Of a DNA stretch of 64,000 nucleotides, positions 16,546 through 25,227 are shown one piece after another. The position numbers were made by a program, and so were the translations under genes. Under the pieces are notes generated by a model. That model did no database searches. It was given only the letters and a program-made list of their open reading frames with translations, and was not told the origin of the DNA. Within the stretch, counting starts at the first letter, position 1, and each line of letters begins with the position of its first letter. Source of the stretch: Tumidithrix helvetica. GTDB lineage: Bacteria; Cyanobacteriota; Cyanobacteriia; Pseudanabaenales; Pseudanabaenaceae. The stretch is from positions 1 through 64,000 of the forward strand of contig NZ_CBDDRA010000010.1 of the NCBI RefSeq assembly GCF_965232925.1, in the 5' to 3' direction.

Positions 16546-19500
16546 TTAACCAGCATATTTTTGGCGATGTACTTCTAGTGATTGAACTACAAACTGATAT
16601 TCCTGCTCAATACTAGGAACGATCTCCATTAAGTTTTGAACTGTAGCTTCTTTAATTTCTCGCTCAACGGTTTTGCATAACGCTGCTAGCTCTATTGCCC
16701 CAATGGATGCGCTAATCGATTTGAGCGTATGGACAGCATTGGATAGATTTGTGACATTGAGTGAATTGCTGAAATCAGTGTAAGTAGCAATTTGTGCCAC
16801 AAGTTGCTGCGAATCATCTAAGTAGATGTCGATCATTTCAACAACACTGGCATCATCTGCCATATTCCGAATTGCCTCTAGGGCCTTAACATTAATTGCT
16901 TCTGTTTTGTTCAGTTCGGCGGGTATATGTTTGGTCATACTAGGCTGGTTTTGCTGGGCGTTAGAACTTTCTGGACTCATTGCAACCATCGTACCCATCC
17001 TTACATCCTGAAATTTCTTTAGTGCCGCCGCTAATTGCTTAAGCGCGATCGGTTTGCTAAGGTAGTCATTCATGCCTGCATTCAGACATTGTTCGCGATC
17101 GCCGCGCGTAGCATTTGCGGTTAAAGCAATAATATATGGAGATTGATAGTCACTGTCCCTTTGGCGAATATACTGTGTTGCTGCCAACCCATCCATTCTC
17201 GGCATCTGGATATCCATCAAAATTAGATCGTATGCTTTACGATCTAATGCCTCAATTACAGCAAAGCCATCATTGGCAATATCTGGGCAATATCCTAGTT
17301 GTTCGAGCATTAAAATCGTGAGCTTCTGATTGGTGGCATTATCCTCAGCCAACAAAATTTGTAAAGAAGGTTGTAGATTTGTATTTTGTTCTTTGTCCTG
17401 ACACAAGGGAACCTGTATTAATGCTTCTTCTTTAATGGGAAGCTCTCGATCTTGGTCTGCAAGCGATTGGATCGTTTGACTGGAAAGTGCTGCGCCATAA
17501 ATTGTAAAGTAAAATGTCGATCCGCGATCGCCTACTTTTTCTATACGATCGTTTACCCATATTTCCTTTTTCCAATTTAAAGGTGGTTCGCCCTCAATGC
17601 AACCGTTGCTGACTACCCATATTCTTCCTCCCATCATTTCTACCAATTGAGCGCAGATTGCAAGTCCCAAACCTGTGCCTCCATATTGCCGCGTGATCGA
17701 AGCATCCACTTGGCTAAATGGCTGGAATAATCGGTTTAGCCGATCGCTCGGAATGCCAACACCAGAGTCTTGGATTGCAAACTGGATTTCGTAGGCTTGA
17801 GAAAGAGGATAGTAGGTATCTAATATAGTTTTTACCACAGCTATATGCGCTTGTTCGGTCAATAACTCGCTTAGCTTCGTCGCCGTAACAGAAATGTTTA
17901 CTGCGCCTGATTCTGTAAATTTGATGGCATTGCTGACTAAGTTGATTAATATTTGTTGTAAACGCGTCGCATCTCCAACAATATAAGCAGGTACCTGGGC
18001 ATCAAGCGTAAATTCTAAGGATATTCCTTTCTCATTTGCTTTCACAGAAAGTAGGTTGTTTACCCTTGCTAAACTTTTTTTTAAATCTAAAGGTCGAATT
18101 TCTAATTCTAAGTTACCTGATTCTATCTTTGAGAAATCCAGAATATCATTGATAATCTTGAGCAGAGAATGGCCGCTATCTTGAATGGTAGTTGCTAAAT
18201 CTTGTTGTTTTTTGTTCAAATCGGTACAAAGTAGTAATTCTGTCATGCCCAGCACCGCATTCATCGGCGTGCGAATTTCGTGACTCATTGTCGCTAAAAA
18301 TTCACTTTTTGCTAAATTAGCCGCTTCGGCCTCTCCTTTAGCTTGCTTGAGCGCCTTATTTTTAATTGCTAACTCCTGACGTTGTTCGGTTTCGTGAGCT
18401 AACAAACTTGCCTGAGCCATGGCGATACCCACTTGATCTGCGATCGCTTCGAGCAGTTCGACCTCATCTTCCGTCCATTCCCGAAAGCGATCGCACTGTT
18501 GCAGACTAATCAAACCATTGGGCTTTCCTAGGTAGGAGGTACGCACTGCCAACAAAGATTTCATGTCGCCCAAGGGTCTAGTTAGCTCTAAAAGTGGATC
18601 GGTAAAGACATTATTTGCCACAACAGCGCCATCTTGTGTCAAGACTTTTTGCGCGTGAAAATTCCCTTCAATCGGTATAGTCAACTCGATCGCGGATGAA
18701 TAACCAGGTTCTAAATACTCGCAGACAAAAGGCATTTGCGGTGTTGGATCGGATACATAACGGTGAACTACGCAGCGATTGACAGCAAATGTCTGACCAA
18801 TTTGGGTTACGGCGACGTCAAGTATCTGATTAATATCAAGACTCTGGCGAATTTCGTCGACGATCCGCTTAAGGAGTATCGATCGCTGGAGTTGTTTCTG
18901 TAACGCGATTTCTACCTGCTTGCGTTCCGTAAAATCTTGGTTAATCACTAAAACAAACTCTACAGAGCCATCTTCCGCATACTCAGGTAAAAATCGAGAG
19001 AGATAGCTTCTTTGTCCGATAGTGGTAGGAAAATCATATTCAATTTCTTCTTGTTTACCCGTATCAAATACCTTATTTAGGCAACTGTTCCATAGATTGA
19101 CATAATATGGTGGGAAACCAAGCTCTTGGTATGTTTTACCGATAAAGTCTTGATGGGCAATCGGAACTAGATTTTCAATGCGAGGGGTGACATAAACAAA
19201 CCGTAAATTTCGGTCATAGCGGCAAGTGATATAGGGAGAGTTTTCGGCAAGGGTTCTAAAGGTGCGATCTTGGTCAGACTCGCAGTTTGATGGAACTGAT
19301 TGCGGTACTATGCGATCGCTAACTTCATTTCCTAATTCGAGATTTTGTGTTTCAAGTTTCTTTTTGAGGCACTGCAATGACAAATGCATATCTACCCGAG
19401 CCAACACCTCCTCAACCTCAAATGGTTTGGCAATAAAGTCCACACCGCCTGCTTTGTAGGTCTTGCCTCTTTCCGCTATATTTTGTACATCGTCAAGAAA

Positions 19501-19752
19501 AATAATTGGAATCTCGCTGGTTTTGACTTGAGATTTTAACTGCCGACAGACCTCAAAGCCATCTATCTCTCCTGACATTCTCACATCCAACAAGATCAAG
19601 TCAGGGCAAGAATGAGCGATCGCTTTTAATGCCAATTTTCCTGACAAGACAGTTTGTGGGGTATACCCTTGTGCAGTCAACAGGCTTGACAAAAAAGCAA
19701 GGTTTTCTGCCTGATCGTCAACCACCAATATGCCGATCTCATTTTTATTCAT
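16546..19752 (-). CDS. Hybrid sensor histidine kinase: REC-PAS-GAF-HisKA-HATPase-REC-HPt
   Basis: The 1068-residue cytoplasmic protein combines a receiver domain (1-125, phospho-acceptor Asp56), a PAS domain (about 165-280), a GAF domain (about 295-450), HisKA with His491 in SHEIRTPMNAVLG, an HATPase (GSGVGIPSDRLNRLFQPF-like and GGTGLGLAI motifs), a second receiver (ILLAEDNATNQK, LILMDIQMPRMDG) and an HPt domain (AVHTLKSISASIGA). All steps of an internal phosphorelay are therefore present. In the first receiver the usual Thr/Ser after beta-4 is Asp87 (IIFLDD), so its signalling may be altered. The GAF lacks the Cys-His pair of bilin binders. Its input signal is unknown. Confidence 0.9.
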   Translation of the reverse strand: MNKNEIGILVVDDQAENLAFLSSLLTAQGYTPQTVLSGKLALKAIAHSCPDLILLDVRMSGEIDGFEVCRQLKSQVKTSEIPIIFLDDVQNIAERGKTYKAGGVDFIAKPFEVEEVLARVDMHLSLQCLKKKLETQNLELGNEVSDRIVPQSVPSNCESDQDRTFRTLAENSPYITCRYDRNLRFVYVTPRIENLVPIAHQDFIGKTYQELGFPPYYVNLWNSCLNKVFDTGKQEEIEYDFPTTIGQRSYLSRFLPEYAEDGSVEFVLVINQDFTERKQVEIALQKQLQRSILLKRIVDEIRQSLDINQILDVAVTQIGQTFAVNRCVVHRYVSDPTPQMPFVCEYLEPGYSSAIELTIPIEGNFHAQKVLTQDGAVVANNVFTDPLLELTRPLGDMKSLLAVRTSYLGKPNGLISLQQCDRFREWTEDEVELLEAIADQVGIAMAQASLLAHETEQRQELAIKNKALKQAKGEAEAANLAKSEFLATMSHEIRTPMNAVLGMTELLLCTDLNKKQQDLATTIQDSGHSLLKIINDILDFSKIESGNLELEIRPLDLKKSLARVNNLLSVKANEKGISLEFTLDAQVPAYIVGDATRLQQILINLVSNAIKFTESGAVNISVTATKLSELLTEQAHIAVVKTILDTYYPLSQAYEIQFAIQDSGVGIPSDRLNRLFQPFSQVDASITRQYGGTGLGLAICAQLVEMMGGRIWVVSNGCIEGEPPLNWKKEIWVNDRIEKVGDRGSTFYFTIYGAALSSQTIQSLADQDRELPIKEEALIQVPLCQDKEQNTNLQPSLQILLAEDNATNQKLTILMLEQLGYCPDIANDGFAVIEALDRKAYDLILMDIQMPRMDGLAATQYIRQRDSDYQSPYIIALTANATRGDREQCLNAGMNDYLSKPIALKQLAAALKKFQDVRMGTMVAMSPESSNAQQNQPSMTKHIPAELNKTEAINVKALEAIRNMADDASVVEMIDIYLDDSQQLVAQIATYTDFSNSLNVTNLSNAVHTLKSISASIGAIELAALCKTVEREIKEATVQNLMEIVPSIEQEYQFVVQSLEVHRQKYAG

Positions 19753-20352
19753 GGGCGATTTTGCTCACCTTTGCCTTTAAAGCTAATGATGCCCTCCAGT
19801 AAAGTCAAGGTTAAAATCATTTATAGCAATTTCTCGGATAAGATTCGGATAAAATTCGGGCGAGATATACATATTTTATATCTTCTTGATGAAGGTGTAA
19901 TATTTCTTGATAGGCTCGATCGGGGCTTAATACATGCTAGGCTTAGACAGTAGATGAAACCAAAGATGAAACCAAAAGGGGAAGATTGGTTTTAATCGCT
20001 AACATCATCTAAGCATTAACTATGCTTTGAGGATTGGGCAAAAAATGATGCCCTCTCAAACTTAAAATAGTCAGGAAAGTATTGTTGCCTAAAAGCTATA
20101 CTTGAACCAATCGTCTAGGCTTTAATTTTAAAATCCATAATTAACAGGCTTGTTAAATCAACCCTAAAATTGCGTCAAAATCCCGCAAAACAATCCAAAA
20201 CTTGGGTAGACTAAAGCATTAGATAAATTCAATGTTTAAGATTGTAGATGCGTCTAAGCTTTCGTCAATTAGCGATCGCCCATCCAAAATATCTTTCCTT
20301 GTCGTTCATTTTAATTTAGTACGTAAGTTTCTACCTTGAGCCATTTCGACTA
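19753..20352. other. 600-bp divergent intergenic region in the signalling island
   Basis: This A/T-rich stretch separates the hybrid kinase from the REC-EAL gene and must hold both promoters. It contains three 11-bp direct repeats at 19834-19866. The only open frame (19771-19953) has no recognisable product, and I do not call a gene. Confidence 0.6.
19834..19866. promoter_or_regulatory. Three 11-bp direct repeats upstream of the hybrid kinase
   Basis: TCGGATAAGAT, TCGGATAAAAT and TCGGGCGAGAT follow each other without spacers, 82-114 bp before the kinase start codon. An 11-bp period is one helical turn and is typical of OmpR/PhoB-class response regulator sites. The binding protein is not known. 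Confidence 0.4.
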
Positions 20353-21621
20353 ATGAGCACCAATCAAAACGCTACATTTGAAATCCCTAAAGAAAATGAA
20401 GCAAGCATTCTGATCGTAGATGACACACCTTACAATTGCCAACTGCTCTCTACGATGCTATCGAGACAAGGATATAAAGTTCTCAAAGCCGAAAATGGAG
20501 AAAAAGCACTGTCTCTAGTCGATCGAGACATTCCAGACTTGATCTTATTGGATATTCGGATGCCTGATTTGAGTGGTATTGAGGTCTGTATCCGTTTAAA
20601 AGATAATCCCACGACTGCTGATATTCCCGTAATCTTTATCAGTGCCATTGATGAGGAATCTGATAAGGTTGAAGCCTTTTCAGTGGGTGGGATTGACTAT
20701 ATTAATAAGCCTTTTCACCTTGCAGAAGTTTTAGCACGCGTACAAACCCACCTCAAAGTTCGTACCTTACAGGCACAGTTACAGGAGCAAGCCATGCTCT
20801 TAAAACGCCAAAACGTTAGCCTTCAGAAAGAACTTTCAACGCTTTTGGGGATCGATAAATCACTCCATGAAGATTTGTTGTTAGCCTTAGAAAGACAGCA
20901 ACTACAGCTTTACTATCAACCCATCATCGATCTCGATACAAAAGCGATTCGAGGGTTTGAGGCACTGATTCGATGGCAGCATCCCGAGAGAGGGTTTATC
21001 TCTCCGTTAAATTTTATACCCCTTGCCGAAGCAACGGGTCTGATTAATCCCATTGGCAAATGGGTGATTCATCAGGCTTGTTCGCAGCTTTATCTTTGGA
21101 CTCATCAATTTCCAGATTCCTCAGATTTGACAATCAGCGTCAATGTATCGACCAAGCAATTGGCTAACCCAGACTTGATCGAGCACGTTCAAAAAGTTTT
21201 ACAAGAAACTCAAATCGCGCCGAATAGCTTAAAGCTTGAAATCACTGAAAGCAGTGTGATGAGCGATCCCGATCACGCCATGCATATTTTGTCAAAGTTA
21301 CAAGATTTGGGCGTGCAGTTTTATATGGACGATTTTGGTACGGGGTATTCTTCGTTAAGACGGCTGAATGATTTTCCCATTGATGTCTTAAAGATTGACC
21401 AATCTTTTATCAGGCAAGAGGAATGGGTTGTAGTCAATGCCATATTAATGCTTGCCTTTGCTTTAGATAAAGAAGTAATTATAGAAGGCATCGAAACCGA
21501 AGAACAATTGAAGGCTTTAAAAACTTTGGGCTGTCGCCACGGACAAGGCTACTTGTTTAGTAGACCTCTAGATGTTGAAGGGGCAACGCAATTATTGGCT
21601 AAGCGATTGAATATGAAATAA
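20353..21621 (+). CDS. Response regulator with EAL domain (c-di-GMP phosphodiesterase)
   Basis: The 422-residue protein has a receiver domain (about 16-135, acceptor Asp67, switch Ser in IFISAID), a coiled coil (about 135-170) and a complete EAL domain. The EAL motif is at 203-205 (GFEALIRWQHP). The metal and catalytic residues can all be seen: Asn in SVNVS, Glu in LEITES, the Asp pair in MDDFGTGYSSL, Lys in VLKIDQSF, Glu in EGIET and Gln in GQGYLFSRP. It should hydrolyse cyclic di-GMP under phosphorylation control. It heads a run of signalling genes with the two kinases that follow, about 45-55 bp apart. Confidence 0.92.
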   Translation: MSTNQNATFEIPKENEASILIVDDTPYNCQLLSTMLSRQGYKVLKAENGEKALSLVDRDIPDLILLDIRMPDLSGIEVCIRLKDNPTTADIPVIFISAIDEESDKVEAFSVGGIDYINKPFHLAEVLARVQTHLKVRTLQAQLQEQAMLLKRQNVSLQKELSTLLGIDKSLHEDLLLALERQQLQLYYQPIIDLDTKAIRGFEALIRWQHPERGFISPLNFIPLAEATGLINPIGKWVIHQACSQLYLWTHQFPDSSDLTISVNVSTKQLANPDLIEHVQKVLQETQIAPNSLKLEITESSVMSDPDHAMHILSKLQDLGVQFYMDDFGTGYSSLRRLNDFPIDVLKIDQSFIRQEEWVVVNAILMLAFALDKEVIIEGIETEEQLKALKTLGCRHGQGYLFSRPLDVEGATQLLAKRLNMK

Positions 21622-21665
21622 TGCCAGTTCGAAATCTTGCTTGGTACACTGGATAGAGCTGCTAA

Positions 21666-22946
21666 ATGGATACGAGTCAAGACATCAGAGAGCCAGCTTT
21701 TGGTGCAAGTATTCTCATTGTTGACGATACACTGAGCTACTTGGAACTTTTAGCTACAGTCTTGACAAAGCAGCAATATCGGGTAAGCCGAGCTACAAAT
21801 GGGTATATGGCTTTAGCCATGGTAGAAAACGAGCCCCCCGATCTGATCTTGCTAGATATTCGCATGCCTGACCTAAATGGGTTTGAAGTTTGCACTTGGC
21901 TCAAAAAAAATCAAAAGACTAGTGAAATTCCCGTCATTTTTATTAGTGCTGTTGATGATGCGATGGATAAAGTAGAAGCTTTTTCGGTCGGTGGCGTAGA
22001 TTTTGTGAATAAACCTTTTGAATTGGTGGAGGTGCTGGCTCGGATCGAAACCCATTTAAGGCTGAGATCGCTGCGATTGCAGTTACAGCAACAGAATATT
22101 ACACTGCAAACTTCGGCGTCGATTTTATCAAGGGCTCTCGATCAAGAGAGAGAATTGAGCAATCTCAAATCTAACTTTATTTCACTGGTTTCCCATGAAT
22201 TTCGTACCCCACTCACTACGATTCAAAGTGCGGCTGAGTTGCTCGAGCATTATGAATGGTCGCGAGAGGAACAGATCGAGCAGCTTCATCAAATTCAGTC
22301 AGAAGTCCAGCATATGACTGAGCTGATGGAAGATGTTTTGCTGTTTAGCAAAGCTGAGGCTGGAAAACTGAAGCTCAAACTGTCGTCGGTAGATTTATGT
22401 AAATTTACAGTGCGCCTTGTAAAGCAATTTCAACTGGGTATGGGTCGCCATCATCATATTAACTTGTTGGTACATAAGCTCTCAGATGTTGACTCAGGGG
22501 TTAACAGCGTGGAGAAGATATCGTGTTTCTATGATGACTTATCGCTCAAGTCTCAAGATAGTATCCATGAAGATGTTGTAGAGGCGATCGCGCTGGTCGA
22601 TGAAAAACTATTACGTCAGATTCTCACAAATCTTCTGACGAATGCCGTTAAATATTCGGGCAAAGGCAGTGAAATTGACTTTGAGCTGACTGTCTCCAAA
22701 GATAGTGCTACTTTCCTAGTTTCCGATCGCGGCATAGGGATTCCTGTGGAAGATCAGCCCCATCTATTCACTTCGTTTTATCGCGCTCACAATGTAGATA
22801 ATATTCCTGGTACTGGACTAGGGTTATCAATTGTTAAACGGTGTGTTGATATCCATCAAGGTACAATAGTCATGTCTAGTCAATTAGCAAGGGGAACCTC
22901 ATTTACAGTTGTTATTCCCCTACATATCGAGTCACTTGAGGACTGA
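21666..22946 (+). CDS. Receiver-histidine kinase (REC-HisKA-HATPase)
   Basis: The 426-residue protein has an N-terminal receiver (acceptor Asp64, Ser switch in IFISAVD, NKPF), a coiled coil, a HisKA domain with His177 in SHEFRTPLTTIQSA, and an HATPase with N-box LLTNAVKYS, DRGIGIP and GTGLGLSIV. A non-conserved insert of about 40 residues, acidic and Ser-rich, lies between HisKA and the HATPase. The receiver closely resembles that of the preceding REC-EAL protein, suggesting duplication. No sensor domain exists, so its input is probably phosphotransfer to the receiver. Confidence 0.9.
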   Translation: MDTSQDIREPAFGASILIVDDTLSYLELLATVLTKQQYRVSRATNGYMALAMVENEPPDLILLDIRMPDLNGFEVCTWLKKNQKTSEIPVIFISAVDDAMDKVEAFSVGGVDFVNKPFELVEVLARIETHLRLRSLRLQLQQQNITLQTSASILSRALDQERELSNLKSNFISLVSHEFRTPLTTIQSAAELLEHYEWSREEQIEQLHQIQSEVQHMTELMEDVLLFSKAEAGKLKLKLSSVDLCKFTVRLVKQFQLGMGRHHHINLLVHKLSDVDSGVNSVEKISCFYDDLSLKSQDSIHEDVVEAIALVDEKLLRQILTNLLTNAVKYSGKGSEIDFELTVSKDSATFLVSDRGIGIPVEDQPHLFTSFYRAHNVDNIPGTGLGLSIVKRCVDIHQGTIVMSSQLARGTSFTVVIPLHIESLED

Positions 22947-23002
22947 TGTGTCAATCGATATGTCAGTAAGGGCAAGGATTTCTTACAAGCAGGTGAGAGG
23001 GT

Positions 23003-24097
23003 ATGAAAAAGATCTTAATTATTGAAGATAGTCAAACGGTCTTAGATAATATGTCTAAGATGCTAAAAGCAGAGGGTTTTTGGGTGGTTACCGCTGAGGA
23101 CGGTGAAGTTGGGCTAGAACTAGCAAAAAAGCATCTTCCTAACCTGATCATTTGTGATGTGATGATGCCCAAACTTGATGGTTTTGCTGTGCTGACATCC
23201 TTGCGTCAAGATCCGACGACTGCGACGATTCCATTTGTCTTTTTAACGGCTAGATCGTTTAAAGATGACATTCGCCAAGGCATGACTCTCGGATCGGATG
23301 ATTATTTGACTAAACCTTTTACGCGTGATGAGTTAATTGCCGCGATTCAGGCCCAGCTTAAAAAGCAAGAAACGATCAGCAATTTCTTTAGACAAAAACT
23401 GGATGGGCTTCGGAATAATATTGCCCAGTCATTGCCCCATCAACTCCTCTTTCCTGCGATCCAAATTATTGGTCTATCTGATATTCTCGTGCAAAACTCC
23501 CATGCCATGGAACCTCATGAAATTCCAGAAGTTGCTAAGCGCATTGGCAAGGCAGGAAAGGATTTGCATGACATGATTAAAAAGTTTTTGATGTATGCAG
23601 AAATTGAAACCATCGATCTAACTTCCGAGCAGGGACAACAGTTGCGCAAAGCAAAAACGACGTTCGCTGAAATTGAAATTTCTAATCTTGCTAAGGAAAT
23701 TGCTAAAACCTTTGGTCGATCTCCCGATCTGGTTTTGGAACTAGATGGTGCAACCGTACAAATCTCCGATCACTATTTAGAGGCGATCGCTAGAGAACTT
23801 ATTACCAATGCATTTAAATTTTCCGCCCAAGGCTCTCCTGTAAAAGTGATGAGTGCGGTTGACGATGACAAGTTTATTTTGTCTGTCGTCGATCGAGGGC
23901 AAGGGATTTCTGAGGAACAGATTGCCGATTTAGGTGCTTATATGAAATTTGAGGAGAAACTCTATGCTAAGCAAGGAAGTGGTTTGGGACTAGCGATCGC
24001 CCAACGATTAGTGGAGTTGCATGAGGGGAGCCTAGCGATTGAGAGTATTCTTTACGAGCAAACCACTGTAACTGTGACCCTACCCATTGCTGCTTAA
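23003..24097 (+). CDS. Response regulator-histidine kinase with atypical DHp segment
   Basis: The 364-residue protein has a receiver (acceptor Asp52, Thr switch in FVFLTARS, TKPF), then a DHp-like helical pair and an HATPase domain (N-box ARELITNAFKFS, DRGQGIS, GSGLGLAIAQRL). The H-box reads LPHQLLFPAIQ where active kinases have HE(L/F)RTP. His146 is kept, but the following acid is Gln147 and the Arg-Thr pair is lost. ATP binding looks intact. The kinase may be inactive or specialised. A Shine-Dalgarno-like GAGAGGG precedes the ATG. It ends 6 bp before the phosphopantetheinyl transferase gene. Confidence 0.85.
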   Translation: MKKILIIEDSQTVLDNMSKMLKAEGFWVVTAEDGEVGLELAKKHLPNLIICDVMMPKLDGFAVLTSLRQDPTTATIPFVFLTARSFKDDIRQGMTLGSDDYLTKPFTRDELIAAIQAQLKKQETISNFFRQKLDGLRNNIAQSLPHQLLFPAIQIIGLSDILVQNSHAMEPHEIPEVAKRIGKAGKDLHDMIKKFLMYAEIETIDLTSEQGQQLRKAKTTFAEIEISNLAKEIAKTFGRSPDLVLELDGATVQISDHYLEAIARELITNAFKFSAQGSPVKVMSAVDDDKFILSVVDRGQGISEEQIADLGAYMKFEEKLYAKQGSGLGLAIAQRLVELHEGSLAIESILYEQTTVTVTLPIAA

Positions 24098-24103
24098 AAA
24101 GCG

Positions 24104-24856
24104 ATGCAAATGAAACTGGCATCTTTACAGGAGATCGGCTTACCATCTAATGAAGTTCACCTTTGGTATGTCGATCTTCAGGTATGCGATCGGCTATTAG
24201 AACTCAAAGCTACCCTATCACTTGACGAACAACAACGCGCCGATCGCTACAGATTCGATCTACATCGTCAACGCTTTATCCTTGCACGAGGTCATCTACG
24301 CCTTATCCTTGGTCGCTATTTAACTATTCAACCCGCGCAAGTGCAATTTACCTATAGTCCCTCGGGAAAACCTCAATTAGCAGATCGTCTCTGGGAGGCT
24401 TCTACCATGGGTGCTGGGAATTTGGAATTTAATCTATCCCATGCCGAAAATCTGGCGGTTTATGCAGTAACCTGCAATCGAGCGATCGGGGTTGATGTTG
24501 AGTACCAGCAACGCTCTATCGAAGATGTGGAACAATTGGCGCAGCGTTTTTTTAGCAGTCAGGAGTCCGAGAGGCTCAGAAGCTTAGCACCAAAAGAACA
24601 GCAGGAGCTATTCTTTCAGATCTGGACGCTAAAAGAAGCCTATCTCAAAGCAACGGGAAAGGGGTTAGTCGATTTAGAGAGGGTACAAACTGATTGGCAG
24701 GGGGAAAGATTGATGGGTTTGATCTTTCCCGAGCGCGAGCAGACTTGGCAGGCTCATCAGTTCCAACCCCAGCCTAATTACGTAGCAGCCTTGGTTGTTG
24801 GTGGTGCGATCGAGCGATTGATTGAAATCGTTCCTGAAGGTGCGATCGATGCTTAA
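24104..24856 (+). CDS. 4'-phosphopantetheinyl transferase, Sfp/HetI type
   Basis: The 250-residue enzyme moves phosphopantetheine from CoA to a serine of acyl or peptidyl carrier proteins. Both Sfp signatures are visible: IGVDVEYQQRS with the Mg-binding Asp and Glu, and FFQIWTLKEAYLKATGKGL with the WxxKEAxxK core. The length is that of the two-lobed Sfp class, not AcpS. Cyanobacteria usually have one such enzyme serving fatty acid and other carrier proteins. Start is ATG at 24104; Met3 is possible. It follows the kinase gene by 6 bp and may be co-transcribed, though the functional link is not obvious. Confidence 0.9.
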   Translation: MQMKLASLQEIGLPSNEVHLWYVDLQVCDRLLELKATLSLDEQQRADRYRFDLHRQRFILARGHLRLILGRYLTIQPAQVQFTYSPSGKPQLADRLWEASTMGAGNLEFNLSHAENLAVYAVTCNRAIGVDVEYQQRSIEDVEQLAQRFFSSQESERLRSLAPKEQQELFFQIWTLKEAYLKATGKGLVDLERVQTDWQGERLMGLIFPEREQTWQAHQFQPQPNYVAALVVGGAIERLIEIVPEGAIDA

Positions 24857-25227
24857 TAAAACTCCTATCATTCCTGTTAGATGTATTAAAAGTAAGGGCG
24901 AAATTCTCATAGTCACGGTATTCCTTCATGCAAGATCTACCCAAACGAATGATTCAACCCTGCGGGAAATGTATTTGAGCTTGGGACGATCGGGCAGTAA
25001 CTTTTATGCTCCCATTCAACTTGTTTAGAATATCCCTTGACCCATAACATAGGACTCAAATCGCGATTGGTAGTGAATTTACTTGAAATAGAGATTGAAA
25101 TTTGGCATCTAATCAAATTTTTGTTGAGAATTGCAAATCTAAACCTGTTCTCTGTCATGATTAGAACCTATGTTCAATAGCAATCGTCAATCACTGTGGA
25201 TTTTAAGTATTTTAGGTGGGTTCGATC
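24857..25227. other. Intergenic region before the large helical protein gene
   Basis: These 371 bases hold no gene I can support. A 59-codon frame (24849-25028) overlaps the transferase stop codon but has no recognisable family or ribosome binding site. Confidence 0.5.
25214..25219 (+). promoter_or_regulatory. Ribosome binding site AGGTGG selecting the GTG start at 25228
   Basis: AGGTGG lies 8 bases before GTG at 25228. The alternative GTG at 25216 lies inside this site and would have none of its own, so 25228 is preferred. Confidence 0.6.

Noticed and set aside
18360..18870. The GAF domain of the hybrid kinase as a bilin-binding cyanobacteriochrome
   Set aside because: The Cys-His pair required for bilin attachment is missing; only a generic GAF ending (SLQQCDRFREW) is present.
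19771..19953. A 60-codon frame in the divergent signalling gap
   Set aside because: It covers the 11-bp direct repeats and promoter region; composition is not coding-like.
24849..25028. A 59-codon frame after the phosphopantetheinyl transferase gene
   Set aside because: It overlaps the transferase stop, lacks a ribosome binding site and resembles no known protein.
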